Source: Trichomonas vaginalis G3 (lineage: Eukaryota; Parabasalia; Trichomonadida; Trichomonadidae). From it: DNA of 64,000 nucleotides. The notes below the pieces were generated by a model. That model saw only the letters and a list, made by a program, of their open reading frames with translations. It did not search any database and was not told where the DNA came from. The position numbers and the translations under genes are program-made. Shown here one piece after another: positions 19,862-29,800 of this stretch (position 1 is its first letter; the number at the start of each line of letters is the position of its first letter). The stretch spans positions 5,551,797 to 5,615,796 of the forward strand of contig NC_067204.1 in the NCBI RefSeq assembly GCF_026262505.1. The letters are read 5' to 3'.

Positions 19862-20572
19862 TTAATCTGTTATCTCATCAGCTATTTTCTCTATTTGAAA
19901 TTGCCATAATATTTCATTCATAAATTCTAAATCACAATCAAATAGGTCAGTTATTCTAAATTTAATATTTGATAAATCTTTTGAATGAAGAATAAATGAA
20001 TTCCCGGATAATTGAAACGGATATGATAAAGAAAATGTGTTTAAGTTGATGGATAAAATGTTTTGTATTGATGGGTAAGAGTTGGGGTCTAATGTTTGAT
20101 GTGAAAATCTCATTGGGGTATTAACTTTATCACATTTGATTAAAATGAAATTGGAACCAGTGTCAGAATACAAAACATCCCCAACATCTTTTTCAAAATT
20201 TAATATCCCCAACAATGAACGAAGATGAGGAGAACAAAATTTAATTTTCAGCGGAAATTTAATAAGGTTATTTATTTCATCAAGTTCAAAAAGTTTATCA
20301 GGTTTTGATTTAAAATTTTCTTCATACCATACGATAAATGATTCATTTAAATAACTTAAAATCGTGTTAATATCCCATTTCGCTATCACATTATTTATAT
20401 ACATATCATACGTTTTTTCATGGTCATCTTTGATAAATGATATATAATCTGAAGGGTCTAAAAGAATGGGATTAAATTTACCACTCACAGAAACGAGAGT
20501 AACATTATAAATTCCGCTAACTGTTAAATTTAATTCACAGTTATTATTTGAAATAATATTGATAATTGACAT
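19862..20572 (-). CDS. Minor capsid (penton-like) protein (MAV-B)
   Basis: 236 aa, open, beta-rich, no membrane segment. Its C-terminal third (KDLSNIKFRITDLFDCDLEF) matches in pattern the ends of 3765-4573 and 36912-37709. In Polintons this gene neighbours the fibre and capsid block, as here. It overlaps by a few bases the upstream region of the divergent gene at 20592. Identification by length, position and internal comparison; a profile search of this single frame would settle it. Confidence 0.5.
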   Translation of the reverse strand: MSIINIISNNNCELNLTVSGIYNVTLVSVSGKFNPILLDPSDYISFIKDDHEKTYDMYINNVIAKWDINTILSYLNESFIVWYEENFKSKPDKLFELDEINNLIKFPLKIKFCSPHLRSLLGILNFEKDVGDVLYSDTGSNFILIKCDKVNTPMRFSHQTLDPNSYPSIQNILSINLNTFSLSYPFQLSGNSFILHSKDLSNIKFRITDLFDCDLEFMNEILWQFQIEKIADEITD

Positions 20573-20591
20573 TTTTATTACGATTAAAAAT

Positions 20592-21071
20592 ATGGTAAAG
20601 CGTTATTTTCCAGTGATAAATAAAACTAGAATAAGATTACCTCAAGAATTCATAAATTCAACGAATAAGAAATTCATTCATGTTATAAATTTTAGTGTTT
20701 TCAGAAAATATGAGTCAGTGTCATATTCATCAACAGGTTATATTTCACTTCATTCAAATTTAGTTCAATCAAACCCATATAATGACCATTTCATAAGATT
20801 TTCAGATGGTATTAAAAATGTAATTGATAGATTAAAATATGAACAGATTGACAATATCGAATTTTTGGAATTTTGGTTTAAATATCCCGATGGAAAAAAG
20901 ATTGAAGTTAAAGATAAAGCTGATACTATAACAAAAACAATTACAATGACCGATCCGGATAGTGGGGAACAAAAAGAAATAAAACAAACGATAGAAACTG
21001 GTGAAAGGTCAATTATTATTGATTATGATTCAAAGGATTATTATTCGATAATGTTAATGCTTGAATATTAA
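20592..21071 (+). CDS. Probable minor virion protein (159 aa)
   Basis: ATG 20592 is chosen because it lies just outside the divergent minor capsid gene. Beta-rich with the segment YISLHSNLVQSNPYNDHF, reminiscent of jelly-roll loops in minor capsid proteins, then a charged loop and an acidic C-terminus. It overlaps the 3' end of the converging CCG-family gene by a few bases. It may be a second part of the vertex complex or a fibre anchor. Function inferred. Confidence 0.5.
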   Translation: MVKRYFPVINKTRIRLPQEFINSTNKKFIHVINFSVFRKYESVSYSSTGYISLHSNLVQSNPYNDHFIRFSDGIKNVIDRLKYEQIDNIEFLEFWFKYPDGKKIEVKDKADTITKTITMTDPDSGEQKEIKQTIETGERSIIIDYDSKDYYSIMLMLEY

Positions 21072-21724
21072 ATAGCCTTAACAAAGAATTTTTCAAGTGA
21101 TATTTTATATTCATCAACTATTTTATTATAAATATCATTATATGTTAAATGAAGTTCAGTTGTTGTTTCATTCTTTGTTATCTTAATTGTGCTAATATCC
21201 TTTATAGGATTTATTTTTGCAACTGTTCCGCAGCATGAAACCTCATCATCTATGAAAAATTGAATCTTAACGTCTGAATCTTGAACATCACAAAGAATGG
21301 CGATAATGTGAATTAATGATTCATAAGGTAAAATAATTAAACCGGATTGATCAATTAAATTTATTATTGAATCATAATTATTAATTATTATATCACGGTA
21401 AATTTTCATTAATTCAGAATTAATGTTTATTTTATATGGGTTCTCGATGTTTGATGAAAGAGGTGGGGGGTATGTTGGATAAGTGGGAATTTCAACGGGT
21501 TCTTTACCAGGTTCAGATAAAATGATTGGGTCTTCATTCTCCTCCTCCTTTTTCGGTAAGTCACGAGTTAATAAATTTGGTTGAGTTGCTGACCTTGTCA
21601 ATTCAGGGCTAACATTAACTTTAACATTTTGAATAATTCGTGATTTATCATCATTTACGTTATAACCAACCGTAATCTCTGCTTTTGCGTTAGTGTTCTT
21701 TTGATTAGTGAAACGTCTTCTCAT
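21068..21724 (-). CDS. CCG-family conserved Maverick protein (MAV-B)
   Basis: 218 aa. Basic N-terminus (MRRRFTNQKNTN), proline-rich linker (IPTYPTYPPPLSS), helical middle, and a C-terminal domain with VSCCGTVAKI and DEYKISLEKFFV. The MAV-C homologue at 36326 has the same order with IACCGVSYNV and DHNISLKFIC. No enzyme motif. The constant Cys-Cys-Gly may form a disulfide or metal site. Probably virion-associated. Confidence 0.6.
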   Translation of the reverse strand: MRRRFTNQKNTNAKAEITVGYNVNDDKSRIIQNVKVNVSPELTRSATQPNLLTRDLPKKEEENEDPIILSEPGKEPVEIPTYPTYPPPLSSNIENPYKININSELMKIYRDIIINNYDSIINLIDQSGLIILPYESLIHIIAILCDVQDSDVKIQFFIDDEVSCCGTVAKINPIKDISTIKITKNETTTELHLTYNDIYNKIVDEYKISLEKFFVKAI

Positions 21725-21757
21725 TTATATTCGAATAAAAAAAATATATTTAAACTT

Positions 21758-22657
21758 TTATTTTGCTGGAACTTTTAAATCTATTATTCCCTGTATTTGT
21801 TCATGAAGTTGATTTTTAGCTGGTTCATTGTAATTAATAGACCTAATATATTCATTAATTGCATTCTTATAATCAACTGATTTCTCAAATTTTCTTTTAT
21901 CTGATTCCTTAACTAAATCATAAGTTAAACCTCGTTGCTGATATAATGGTTTCTTAATTAAATCTTTGAATGCTTGAGATAAAGCACCTGATGCAATTCT
22001 TGCTACTATAATTGGTTGGAATTGCTGTTTAAGTTCATCTTTAACATTTGCGAAAACTGGATCGAATAAAGCAACTTTAAAGAATTTCTTAGCTGAAATT
22101 TCAGGTCTAATATTTGCATATTGACCATCAAACTGGTTATAATATCGTGGCAATCCATTCGGTCCCTCTTCAATAGCATTTAATTCTTCATTGAAATAAG
22201 AATATGGATTACCACGGTATGAATTAATTGGACCATTTTCACCTTCTCCAATGTATTGTTTAACAGCTTTTCCATTTTCATCAAATTGCATAGGATAACG
22301 TTCATTATATGCTTTACGTTTAGGATAATCAGATATAGTTAATTTATAACCATTTATGACTTTAATATTACCTTGACCATCAGTAACGAAAACTTCATTT
22401 ATACCATCGGGTTTTCCATTTGGACCCGTAATGTCTGCTTCGTGTGCTTCCCAATTTGGACCATGACGTTTGGCATATGCTTGAGCTTCTGGTAATGTTA
22501 AAACGTTTCTCATTTGTTTAACATCTTTTTGAAGACCAGCAACAATATGAACTAATTCTTTCATTCCATCAGGAACTTTCATAGTTCTATTATATGCACC
22601 CTTTTTGTTTGTCCCTTGTTTTAATGGAACCTGTAGAAGATTTGATATTTCTGTCAT
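21758..22657 (-). CDS. Conserved Polinton virion-type protein (299 aa)
   Basis: Open frame. A short heptad-like N-terminus is followed by a distinctive segment: [17 protein letters not shown] and [11 protein letters not shown], then [12 protein letters not shown]. Similar PDGINEV-type segments occur in proteins of large DNA viruses and Polintons as far as I recall, where the role is unclear and probably structural. The C-terminal 100 residues are helical. It lies between the CCG gene and the packaging ATPase on the same strand. No counterpart seen in MAV-C. Confidence 0.55.
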   Translation of the reverse strand: MTEISNLLQVPLKQGTNKKGAYNRTMKVPDGMKELVHIVAGLQKDVKQMRNVLTLPEAQAYAKRHGPNWEAHEADITGPNGKPDGINEVFVTDGQGNIKVINGYKLTISDYPKRKAYNERYPMQFDENGKAVKQYIGEGENGPINSYRGNPYSYFNEELNAIEEGPNGLPRYYNQFDGQYANIRPEISAKKFFKVALFDPVFANVKDELKQQFQPIIVARIASGALSQAFKDLIKKPLYQQRGLTYDLVKESDKRKFEKSVDYKNAINEYIRSINYNEPAKNQLHEQIQGIIDLKVPAK

Positions 22658-22697
22658 GTTTAATTATAAATAAAAAATAAAAATTAATTATAAAAAG

Positions 22698-23524
22698 TTA
22701 ATCAAATTTAACACTTCCTTTATTTAAATCAACTATTATTTTTCCATGTTCACCTAATTGTTGATATTGTGTGTAAAGTTCATTAATGCTCATTGGTAAA
22801 TTCACTTGATAAAGCATAACGTTCAACTGTTGACGACTAAACCCACTGAAAATGAAAAGGGTTGATAGATTTGATTTAATGTTTGTGCTTAATGCTTTGA
22901 AATATTGAACAGCCATGAAGAATGAACACTGAATGTGTCGACATTGAGTTAATAACTGATTAAAATATGATTTCTCATTTGTTATTAGTTTTGATTTCAC
23001 TGCATCATCTAGAAAAATGAGTGAATGCAAAAATTCTTTATCAAAATTTGAAATAGAAAGTGTTTCAAATAATTCATCCCGTTGTTTATCAATAATTTTA
23101 TCCTCTAATCCTGCTTCTTGATTGTATTATATAATTCTTTATACATTAAAAAGTTTTTTAAATAATCTTCTGCTTCTTCTTGTGATAAATAAATAATTGG
23201 AATTTTGATTAAATGCTTTAAAGATTCAAATGTATCATCTGAAGGTGAACCTGAACGGTTGATATAAATTAACACATGTGAATGGGGGGAAGTGTTAGCA
23301 ATAATGATAATTTGTTTTAATATCGTTAATGTTTTACCTTTATTCTGTTTACCAATTGCTGCAGTGATTGAATTTAAATAACATTCAGAATATGGAATTT
23401 TCATTAATTTTTCCTTAGATAGAGCATTTCTATTATCACTCAATGCTTCATTAATCATATCATCTACGTATGTATTATATACTCCTGCTAATTCTTCATA
23501 AGGGGTGGATGAATTTAAATCCAT
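22698..23524 (-). pseudogene. A32-like genome-packaging ATPase (MAV-B), broken
   Basis: The N-terminal part has the P-loop GKQNKGKTLTILKQI and a beta strand HVLIYIN. The C-terminal part has the Walker B strand HSLIFLDDAV and the sensor-like region CSFFMAVQYFKALSTNI. This order fits FtsK/HerA-type DNA-packaging ATPases. It lies directly upstream of the capsid gene in the same direction. Looks broken about once. Confidence 0.75.
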
Positions 23525-23548
23525 TTAATCAAAAATAAATTTATAATT

Positions 23549-25189
23549 TTAAACATTTCTATTCATCAATATTTCATCATATGAACTTCTATACTGCGGT
23601 GGTGTACCTGTTGGATGATATTTCAAACCTTCGTCTGGTGTCCATGTCCAATATGTAGTCCTAGTAAACCAAACCTGAGGAGGATTTGTCACCTTTGAAC
23701 AGTAAGTGTCATTTTTACCCTGAATGATTGGATAAGCTTTCACTTGTACTGTAACTTGTGAGTTGAAAGTTTCTAATCCATCAAAGAATATACCCGCTCC
23801 ATCACGTTGAACTGGAATAGTGCATAAGAATGAAGTTTGGTCTTTCCATGTTCTAGCTAATGGCGCGCCATCATCATCATTCAGTGGTCTAGTTAATGAG
23901 TCCTCGTATTCTTCCGTGCATTCATTCACTCTATCTAAATCAGAAGCTTGAAGCATACGTGTAAAGAATATGTCGCCCACTGTGGTCATCGCTTGATCGG
24001 GGAAGTTTCTGGAATCTATAGTGACCTGAAGACCTCGAAGCATTGGATTTTCTAAAACTGTTCTTTGCATTGCATTCTTCGGAAATGTTAACACAACATC
24101 TGTAACATTATGAAGAGCGTATGAGAAATCTGAGCTAATACCTTCAGGAGTGATGCAACCTCCATTTAGTGAACGAACGTCAATATGTTGAGCTGGAATC
24201 ATGAATGGATCTTCCTTACTGAATAAACGTGGTATTGCTTTAACTAATTCTTCAATTAAACCGTATCCTGGTGTAATGCATTTATCCTCTAAAACTTCCA
24301 TCTTTGTGCATGAAATAATAACGTCATCAACTGTTGCGTCAGCAGATGTAGCGGCTAAGCCTGTAATTAATTTGGCAGGAAGTCCGATTTGTTGGAATTT
24401 GCGATCATATTTATAAACATGATTCATAATCTTTTCATAATTTTCATCAGTTATCTTTTCATAAACGTAATTTTGTAAATCAGCAACTCTTAACGGGTCA
24501 ACCTGACAAAATACTAAAGTATCCCTGAAAACATAATATTTAAGAATGATATCACCAAATGATTTAGGATAATCATCGAACGTCTGAAATGCTAACAAAT
24601 CATTTACCGGAATAATCATATCAAAAGTGACATCAACTTCTTTATTTGCGTTCTTGAAAACTTCTGAAGGGTCAATATATTTACCACATACTGAGTTATC
24701 ATATTTTTGAACATTATTATATAACGAATGAACAAACTTTTTAACTTTCCTTTCTGATTTTGGTTTATATGTTGCGAATGCGAAAGATTCACGGGCGCAA
24801 TCCATTTGAAGATAACCGGCATCACCTCTTTCGGTTTCTACTTCTAATTGTTTAAAGCTTTGATTTGATGATTTGTAACCAACGAATAAACGCATGCATT
24901 TAAAAGCGGCATCACATGTGAAAGCTTTATTTGAAACTAGAGTTGCTTTAACTTTGCGTTTAATATATGTGTCACCTAATTGGTTCACATCATGAGCTGG
25001 ATTTGTAATTCTTAAATGAGTTTGTTTATCATCAAAATATGGAGCATCAGAGTCATAGCATGAACTTTCAAGTTCTCTATAATATCTTCTACCGTCATTC
25101 TTTGCGAATATTTCATTTATCTTTTCGAATGAATGAAATACATTTCCATTAATTGGTTTAGTGTTTGGCACTAAATAGTTAGTCGTCAT
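23549..25189 (-). CDS. Candidate major capsid protein (double jelly-roll) (MAV-B)
   Basis: 546 aa, open, beta-rich and without coiled coils or membrane segments. Size and position next to the packaging ATPase and minor capsid genes fit the Polinton major capsid protein. Repeated strand-loop patterns occur in both halves, as expected for two jelly-rolls. Start in a TTAATAAATG context. It shares little obvious sequence with the MAV-C capsid protein at 34391, so the two elements belong to different lineages. No single diagnostic motif, so the call is structural and contextual. Confidence 0.65.
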   Translation of the reverse strand: MTTNYLVPNTKPINGNVFHSFEKINEIFAKNDGRRYYRELESSCYDSDAPYFDDKQTHLRITNPAHDVNQLGDTYIKRKVKATLVSNKAFTCDAAFKCMRLFVGYKSSNQSFKQLEVETERGDAGYLQMDCARESFAFATYKPKSERKVKKFVHSLYNNVQKYDNSVCGKYIDPSEVFKNANKEVDVTFDMIIPVNDLLAFQTFDDYPKSFGDIILKYYVFRDTLVFCQVDPLRVADLQNYVYEKITDENYEKIMNHVYKYDRKFQQIGLPAKLITGLAATSADATVDDVIISCTKMEVLEDKCITPGYGLIEELVKAIPRLFSKEDPFMIPAQHIDVRSLNGGCITPEGISSDFSYALHNVTDVVLTFPKNAMQRTVLENPMLRGLQVTIDSRNFPDQAMTTVGDIFFTRMLQASDLDRVNECTEEYEDSLTRPLNDDDGAPLARTWKDQTSFLCTIPVQRDGAGIFFDGLETFNSQVTVQVKAYPIIQGKNDTYCSKVTNPPQVWFTRTTYWTWTPDEGLKYHPTGTPPQYRSSYDEILMNRNV

Positions 25190-25259
25190 TTATTAATAAA
25201 TAAAAAAATCAAAATTAAAAGATGGAATTGAATTTTTAATTTTAATGAAATAATCAACT

Positions 25260-25475
25260 ATGGCTGCAGGTATATTTAAGAAACTGTGGGATAGAGTAAA
25301 AAGAGGAGCGAGTAAAGTTTGGGAAACATTGAAGAAGGGAGCAAATTGGATATTTAAGAATAAAGAAGCAATTAGTGACGTTGCTGAATCAATAACACCA
25401 AAAGCCGCCCCAATAAGAGAAATTTTAAATAAAGGCGAAAAAGTTTATCAAAGACTACAACCGATACTAAGATAA
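25260..25475 (+). CDS. Small amphipathic protein (71 aa), pVI-like
   Basis: Starts MAAGIFKKLWDRVKRG and is one long basic amphipathic helix followed by a second helical part. The divergent neighbour at 25505-25741 begins with nearly the same residues (MAAGFFKKLWDGIKK), so they are paralogues or share a functional leader. Such peptides resemble the membrane-lytic N-terminus of adenovirus protein VI. Role in entry or assembly inferred. Confidence 0.55.
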   Translation: MAAGIFKKLWDRVKRGASKVWETLKKGANWIFKNKEAISDVAESITPKAAPIREILNKGEKVYQRLQPILR

Positions 25476-25504
25476 AAATAATTTTAAAATAATTTATTTT
25501 TCCA

Positions 25505-25741
25505 CTATTTACCCCCTATTTTATTAAGTATTCCTTCAGCAATTCCACCAATTGCGTTACCTGCTTGTGCTCCCATCGCCGGATTACCTGCTTTAGTACC
25601 TAATACTCCACCTATGATAGTTCCTGCCGTTTTCGCTACTGGTGCCAAAAAGTTTGCAACGGGTTTAATAATCTTTTTATAAACCCAACCCGCAGCTTTC
25701 TTAATTCCATCCCATAATTTTTTAAAGAATCCTGCCGCCAT
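25505..25741 (-). CDS. Small amphipathic protein (78 aa), pVI-like
   Basis: The start at MAAGFFKKLW is preferred over an upstream ATG because it aligns with the paralogue at 25260. A basic amphipathic helix is followed by a glycine/alanine-rich hydrophobic part (GTIIGGVLGTKAG, GNAIGGIAEGIL) that could insert in membranes. Lies beside the capsid gene, converging with the paralogue. Confidence 0.55.
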   Translation of the reverse strand: MAAGFFKKLWDGIKKAAGWVYKKIIKPVANFLAPVAKTAGTIIGGVLGTKAGNPAMGAQAGNAIGGIAEGILNKIGGK

Positions 25742-25808
25742 TTCTGATTTAATATTAATTAAAAAAATATATTTCATCACTTATATTCTAATTTTTATTT
25801 AATGATAA

Positions 25809-26177
25809 ATGAAACCGATTTTAAAAATAAATGAAACAGAGGAGGAAGAAATAAATGAAAGTGAAAATGTTCAACAAAAAATAAACGTTGTTAAACCAAT
25901 TACTGAAATAAAAATTTTTTCATCTGTTGAAGAATTTAATGACTATTATGCCAATAATAAAAAATTATTTGAAGAATTGACAACATGTAAATTGAATAAA
26001 ATGTTTAAAGTTGATGGATTCAAAATTTCAAAAATAAAAGGAGTGGTTAGTTTGAAATCTATTCCTCAATCAAGAATCACCTCATTAATGAAAATAGATG
26101 ATTTAACAAAAAGAATAGAAGAGATTGAAGAAAGAATGAATCAAATAATTGATTTCATAAATTCAAATAATCATTAG
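25809..26177 (+). CDS. Maverick protein, unknown (122 aa), last gene of MAV-B
   Basis: Open frame with GATAAATG start context. Acidic N-terminus, a middle with SSVEEFNDYYANNKKLFEEL, a basic beta stretch, and a coiled-coil C-terminus (IDDLTKRIEEIEERMNQIIDF). Could oligomerise through the coil. No family recognised. Confidence 0.5.
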   Translation: MKPILKINETEEEEINESENVQQKINVVKPITEIKIFSSVEEFNDYYANNKKLFEELTTCKLNKMFKVDGFKISKIKGVVSLKSIPQSRITSLMKIDDLTKRIEEIEERMNQIIDFINSNNH

Positions 26178-26871
26178 TTTCTGATTTCTTTTTCTCATTT
26201 ATTTTACTCATTTACGGTTTCATTGATTCCATTCAGGATTTAAACAATGTTTAATTAATCGCGGAATATCTGACATCATCTATATATAGCTTCTTTTAAA
26301 ATTAATGTTATTATGTTTGGGCTGAGTGTAAATGTCTTACAATTTTGATATTTTTTAAATCTTGATTTATTCAAAAACGTAAGAATAAAAACCGTAAGAA
26401 TCATACATTTTTTACTTCATATGTTAAAAAAAATGATACAAAATCGTTCAATATTGTATGAATTCTTACGTTTACAAAAAAAGTCACACAACCCGTACTC
26501 ATATACTACTATTCCCAGAAGAAATTTTATTATTGTGTGTTCGTATAATAAACATTAATATGCATAGCTCTCTTTAACATATTTTCGAAGTTTAGATTAA
26601 TATCTTGTTTGCAATAAACTCTACTTGAGGCTGCACGACTTTCTTAATTTTTTTTGACAAAATCGATGCAAAACACGACTTTTTTCCCAGATCTGATATA
26701 ATATTATGACTTAGCATGACATGTTCATATAAATATTAGTGTGAAATCAACTTCAGAAGTCAGAGAGAAATCAGAAAGCGCACCCTCATAGAAATATAAA
26801 TAAATAAATAAAATAATACCAATCTTTTTAATAAATAAAATAAATATAACACATAAAATAAAATCTATATA
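26178..26871. other. Intergenic region between MAV-B and host gene
   Basis: About 690 bp of AT-rich DNA without a gene. The right end of MAV-B should lie near its start, but I see no inverted copy of the region left of PolB. It contains the inverted repeat listed at 26374-26473; the rest shows nothing I can name. Confidence 0.5.
26374..26473. repeat. Short inverted repeat, CGTAAGAAT arms
   Basis: CGTAAGAAT occurs at about 26378 and 26393, and its complement ATTCTTACG at about 26462. The inner pair extends through CATAC/GTATG with one extra base, giving a stem of about 15 bp and a loop of about 50. Could be a small MITE-like remnant or a folded 3' region. Confidence 0.45.
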
Positions 26872-29800
26872 TTACTTTTCTTTGTCATTAAGGAGTGGTG
26901 TCAGACCTTTTTCTTCTCTTCTCTTTCTTTCCAATTCAGACAAATCAACATTAATCTTCTTGCAGTATTTGTTAACTCCAAATGTTGCAATTGTATGGAA
27001 AACAGCAGCCAAAATAACCAAATAAGAACCTTTCAACAAAGTAGTAATAACATCGAAACAAGTCAAGTGATCTCTAATTAAATCTTCATTTGCGAAGTAC
27101 TGTTGAGTTATGACATCAACAACAACACATTTATCACCAACCATGAACTTTGCGAGTTGAGAAATTTCCATAACAGCTGCAACAATAGAGATAACGAACA
27201 CATCCAAACAAGCCCATGAATACATGTATTCGCATGCCTTTTCTAATATGTGTATTCCCTCTATCTTCAAAGGAACAAACCAAAGAATTGACAAGCCAAG
27301 CAAATGAACTAAAGGCATAATATTTGTAACTAAAATATAAATTGCCTGAGTAAATCTGATACCGAAAGAATTCTTGTGTTCAGCGGCTTCAGGCAGTTGA
27401 AGAGCCAAATCAATGACAGAGTATTCTCTGTATTGTTGTGCTTTAACAAGTCTCAATGCCCAACCAGCCAAACCAACAAATTCGAAAGAAAATGTCTTCA
27501 AATAAGAACCAAACAAAACGAAAATAATTGCCAACAAAACACAAATCGAAAGTAAGTTCTTGAGAATAAATCCTTCAGCGTATAAATACATTACAACGTA
27601 TTTATCCTCTTTGAATCTATATTTCTTCTTCTTTTCGTTTCCATTTGGATTCAAAGGCTGATTTATGTCATCATTTGCTGGTTCTGGTTCTGGTTCAGGA
27701 GGTTTTTGTTGTCTTTCTACATCATTTTGGAGTTTTCTTGCTCTTTCTTGGTTCCTCTTTTCCTTGTCATCTAATTCTTCCATCGAATCTGAGTCATTAA
27801 CGCCTTCACCATGTTTGTCACTTTTTCTCTTATTTGGATTTTGAGATGGCAAACCGTCGGAGTAAGAATACGTTACAGAATACGAATAATCACTCATTAA
27901 TTCTTCTTCTTCTTTCCTTTTCTTTTCATCAGCATCTATTAAAGCTTGTACACCATGATCAATCAATGCCTGTTTATCAACATATCTCTCTGCAGCTAAA
28001 ATTGTTTGAGAACAACCTAAAGAAAGAATTGTACCAACAACTAAAGTTACGAAACCCCATGCAGGATAAACGAACAAGTTAATTTGTAAGATATCAGTTT
28101 CATCAACTGGTGGCAAATTAATTTTCATTCTGAAAGCAATCAACATGAGAATCATGACATAAGAATCGACCAATGACCATTTACCGAGAAGATCCAATAC
28201 TTCTAACGCTTTCTGTCTTTGATGCAGTTTTATTTTTGATGCAGGCATAATCCAAACAATAAACATGAAAACAATTTTTGTATATGGCCATGCACAAGAC
28301 ATAATTGCAATCAAAACAGCTAATACAATAGCACCTGAGTGCCACATATCTAAGATAGAGTTAATCAAACCGAAATCAAACATAGAAGGAAGTTCAACAT
28401 GTTTTCCATCAATACCTAAAAAGATTTTCGCAAAAACACTGGCACCAATACCAGTATTTGATGAAATAAACAAAGCAAAAACAAGAAGTAATAACATAGG
28501 AATAAGTAATCTAAACCATGTAGGAAGTTTCTTTGTCATTAAAAGACTTGCTTGTTCATCTCTTCTGAAGAATCTCTTCGAGCATTTCAATCTTGGAGCG
28601 AAAATAATTACAAATAAACAGAAACATGCTCCTGATCCTCCAAAAACAATTAATGCAATCAATGTCGATGAAACTTCAATTTCTTTGTATTCGCCATCAG
28701 CTGTGTAATTGCATTCAACACCAGCAATTTCGTTACTTATCAAATTATTCAACATCGGTGTCAAATAATCATGAATCATTCCTGTAAGGAAAGGTCCCGT
28801 GAATTTGCCGAAATGCATGGAAATGAAGTTCAATAAATTGTTGAGTGCAATATTGAGGTTGTCCTTTAATTGGCCGGTCGTAAGATTGAAACTTGCATAT
28901 GCCAAAGTTGTTGACAAATTGAAATTGGTGATTGCTGCTCCATTAGGATCGAAAAGAGCGCCAATACAGTCGATATCAAGACACTGTGCATTCGTGTAGT
29001 TATCTCCCCTTCCTTTTGGTAAAGCTAACTGTGCAATGAATCCAATTTTATTGTCATCTATGGCAACACCACCTTCTAACTTCTGTCCGATCATGTACTT
29101 ATGTGTCTCATTATCAATGGCTAGTAATCCGAGCTTGATTCCGATTCCAAAGTGTTTCAACGGAATATTCGTAGATAATTCATAATCGTCGACGACTTTT
29201 AAGAGGCTAAGGTCATGGAATGTGTCTAATCCTTCAATGTAGAAGTCATCTAATGTAAGATTTAGCGTTGTATTCGCAGCTGGAATTGGGATTTCAAAAA
29301 CTGAGCTGAAATTGAACAGGCTTTTGAATCCATCGGCTATTCTGAATACATCTGATAACGTAATACGTCCTGTATTGTTAGTAACACGGCCTAATAATTT
29401 ATTGAGATCAAATGGACCGTTGTTTTCAATGAGGGTACCGGTAACGAAGTTAAGAGCTCGGAATATGACGTTCTTGGCTAGACTGATCATGTTCTGACCA
29501 ACAGGGATATCAAATGGAATGGAACCATTGATATTATTGCGTGTAACGTTGTTGAATGGCTTAATGAGCTCTGTTAGGTTGGGCTCAAGCTTCACAAGCT
29601 CTGGGCAAATCATTGGGCTGAAGGAATTTCTTAATCCTTCAATTGTTGGCTTTAAAATAACAATTGAAGCTTGACTTGATTGAAGATCAAGGTCATCTAT
29701 ATGTATATCGCAAGCCGGATGATCAAATATCTCAATATTTGTAACAAAACCGTCTGCATCTTTGTCCAATCTAAGTGTAAGAGTCAATCTAAGACCAGTA

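Larger units (their letters stand above)
9240..26180. mobile_element. MAV-B: Maverick/Polinton, about 17 kb, partly decayed
   Basis: Gene order left to right: PolB, an unknown gene, integrase, small genes, PrimPol-SF3 helicase within inverted repeats, fibre, minor capsid proteins, CCG-family protein, a 299-aa virion-type protein, packaging ATPase, major capsid protein, amphipathic small proteins. This is a full Polinton set except for a recognisable protease. I could not find terminal inverted repeats, so both ends are placed by the outermost genes. About ten breaks, concentrated in PolB and integrase, while the structural block is nearly intact. Age intermediate between MAV-A and MAV-C. Confidence 0.85.
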
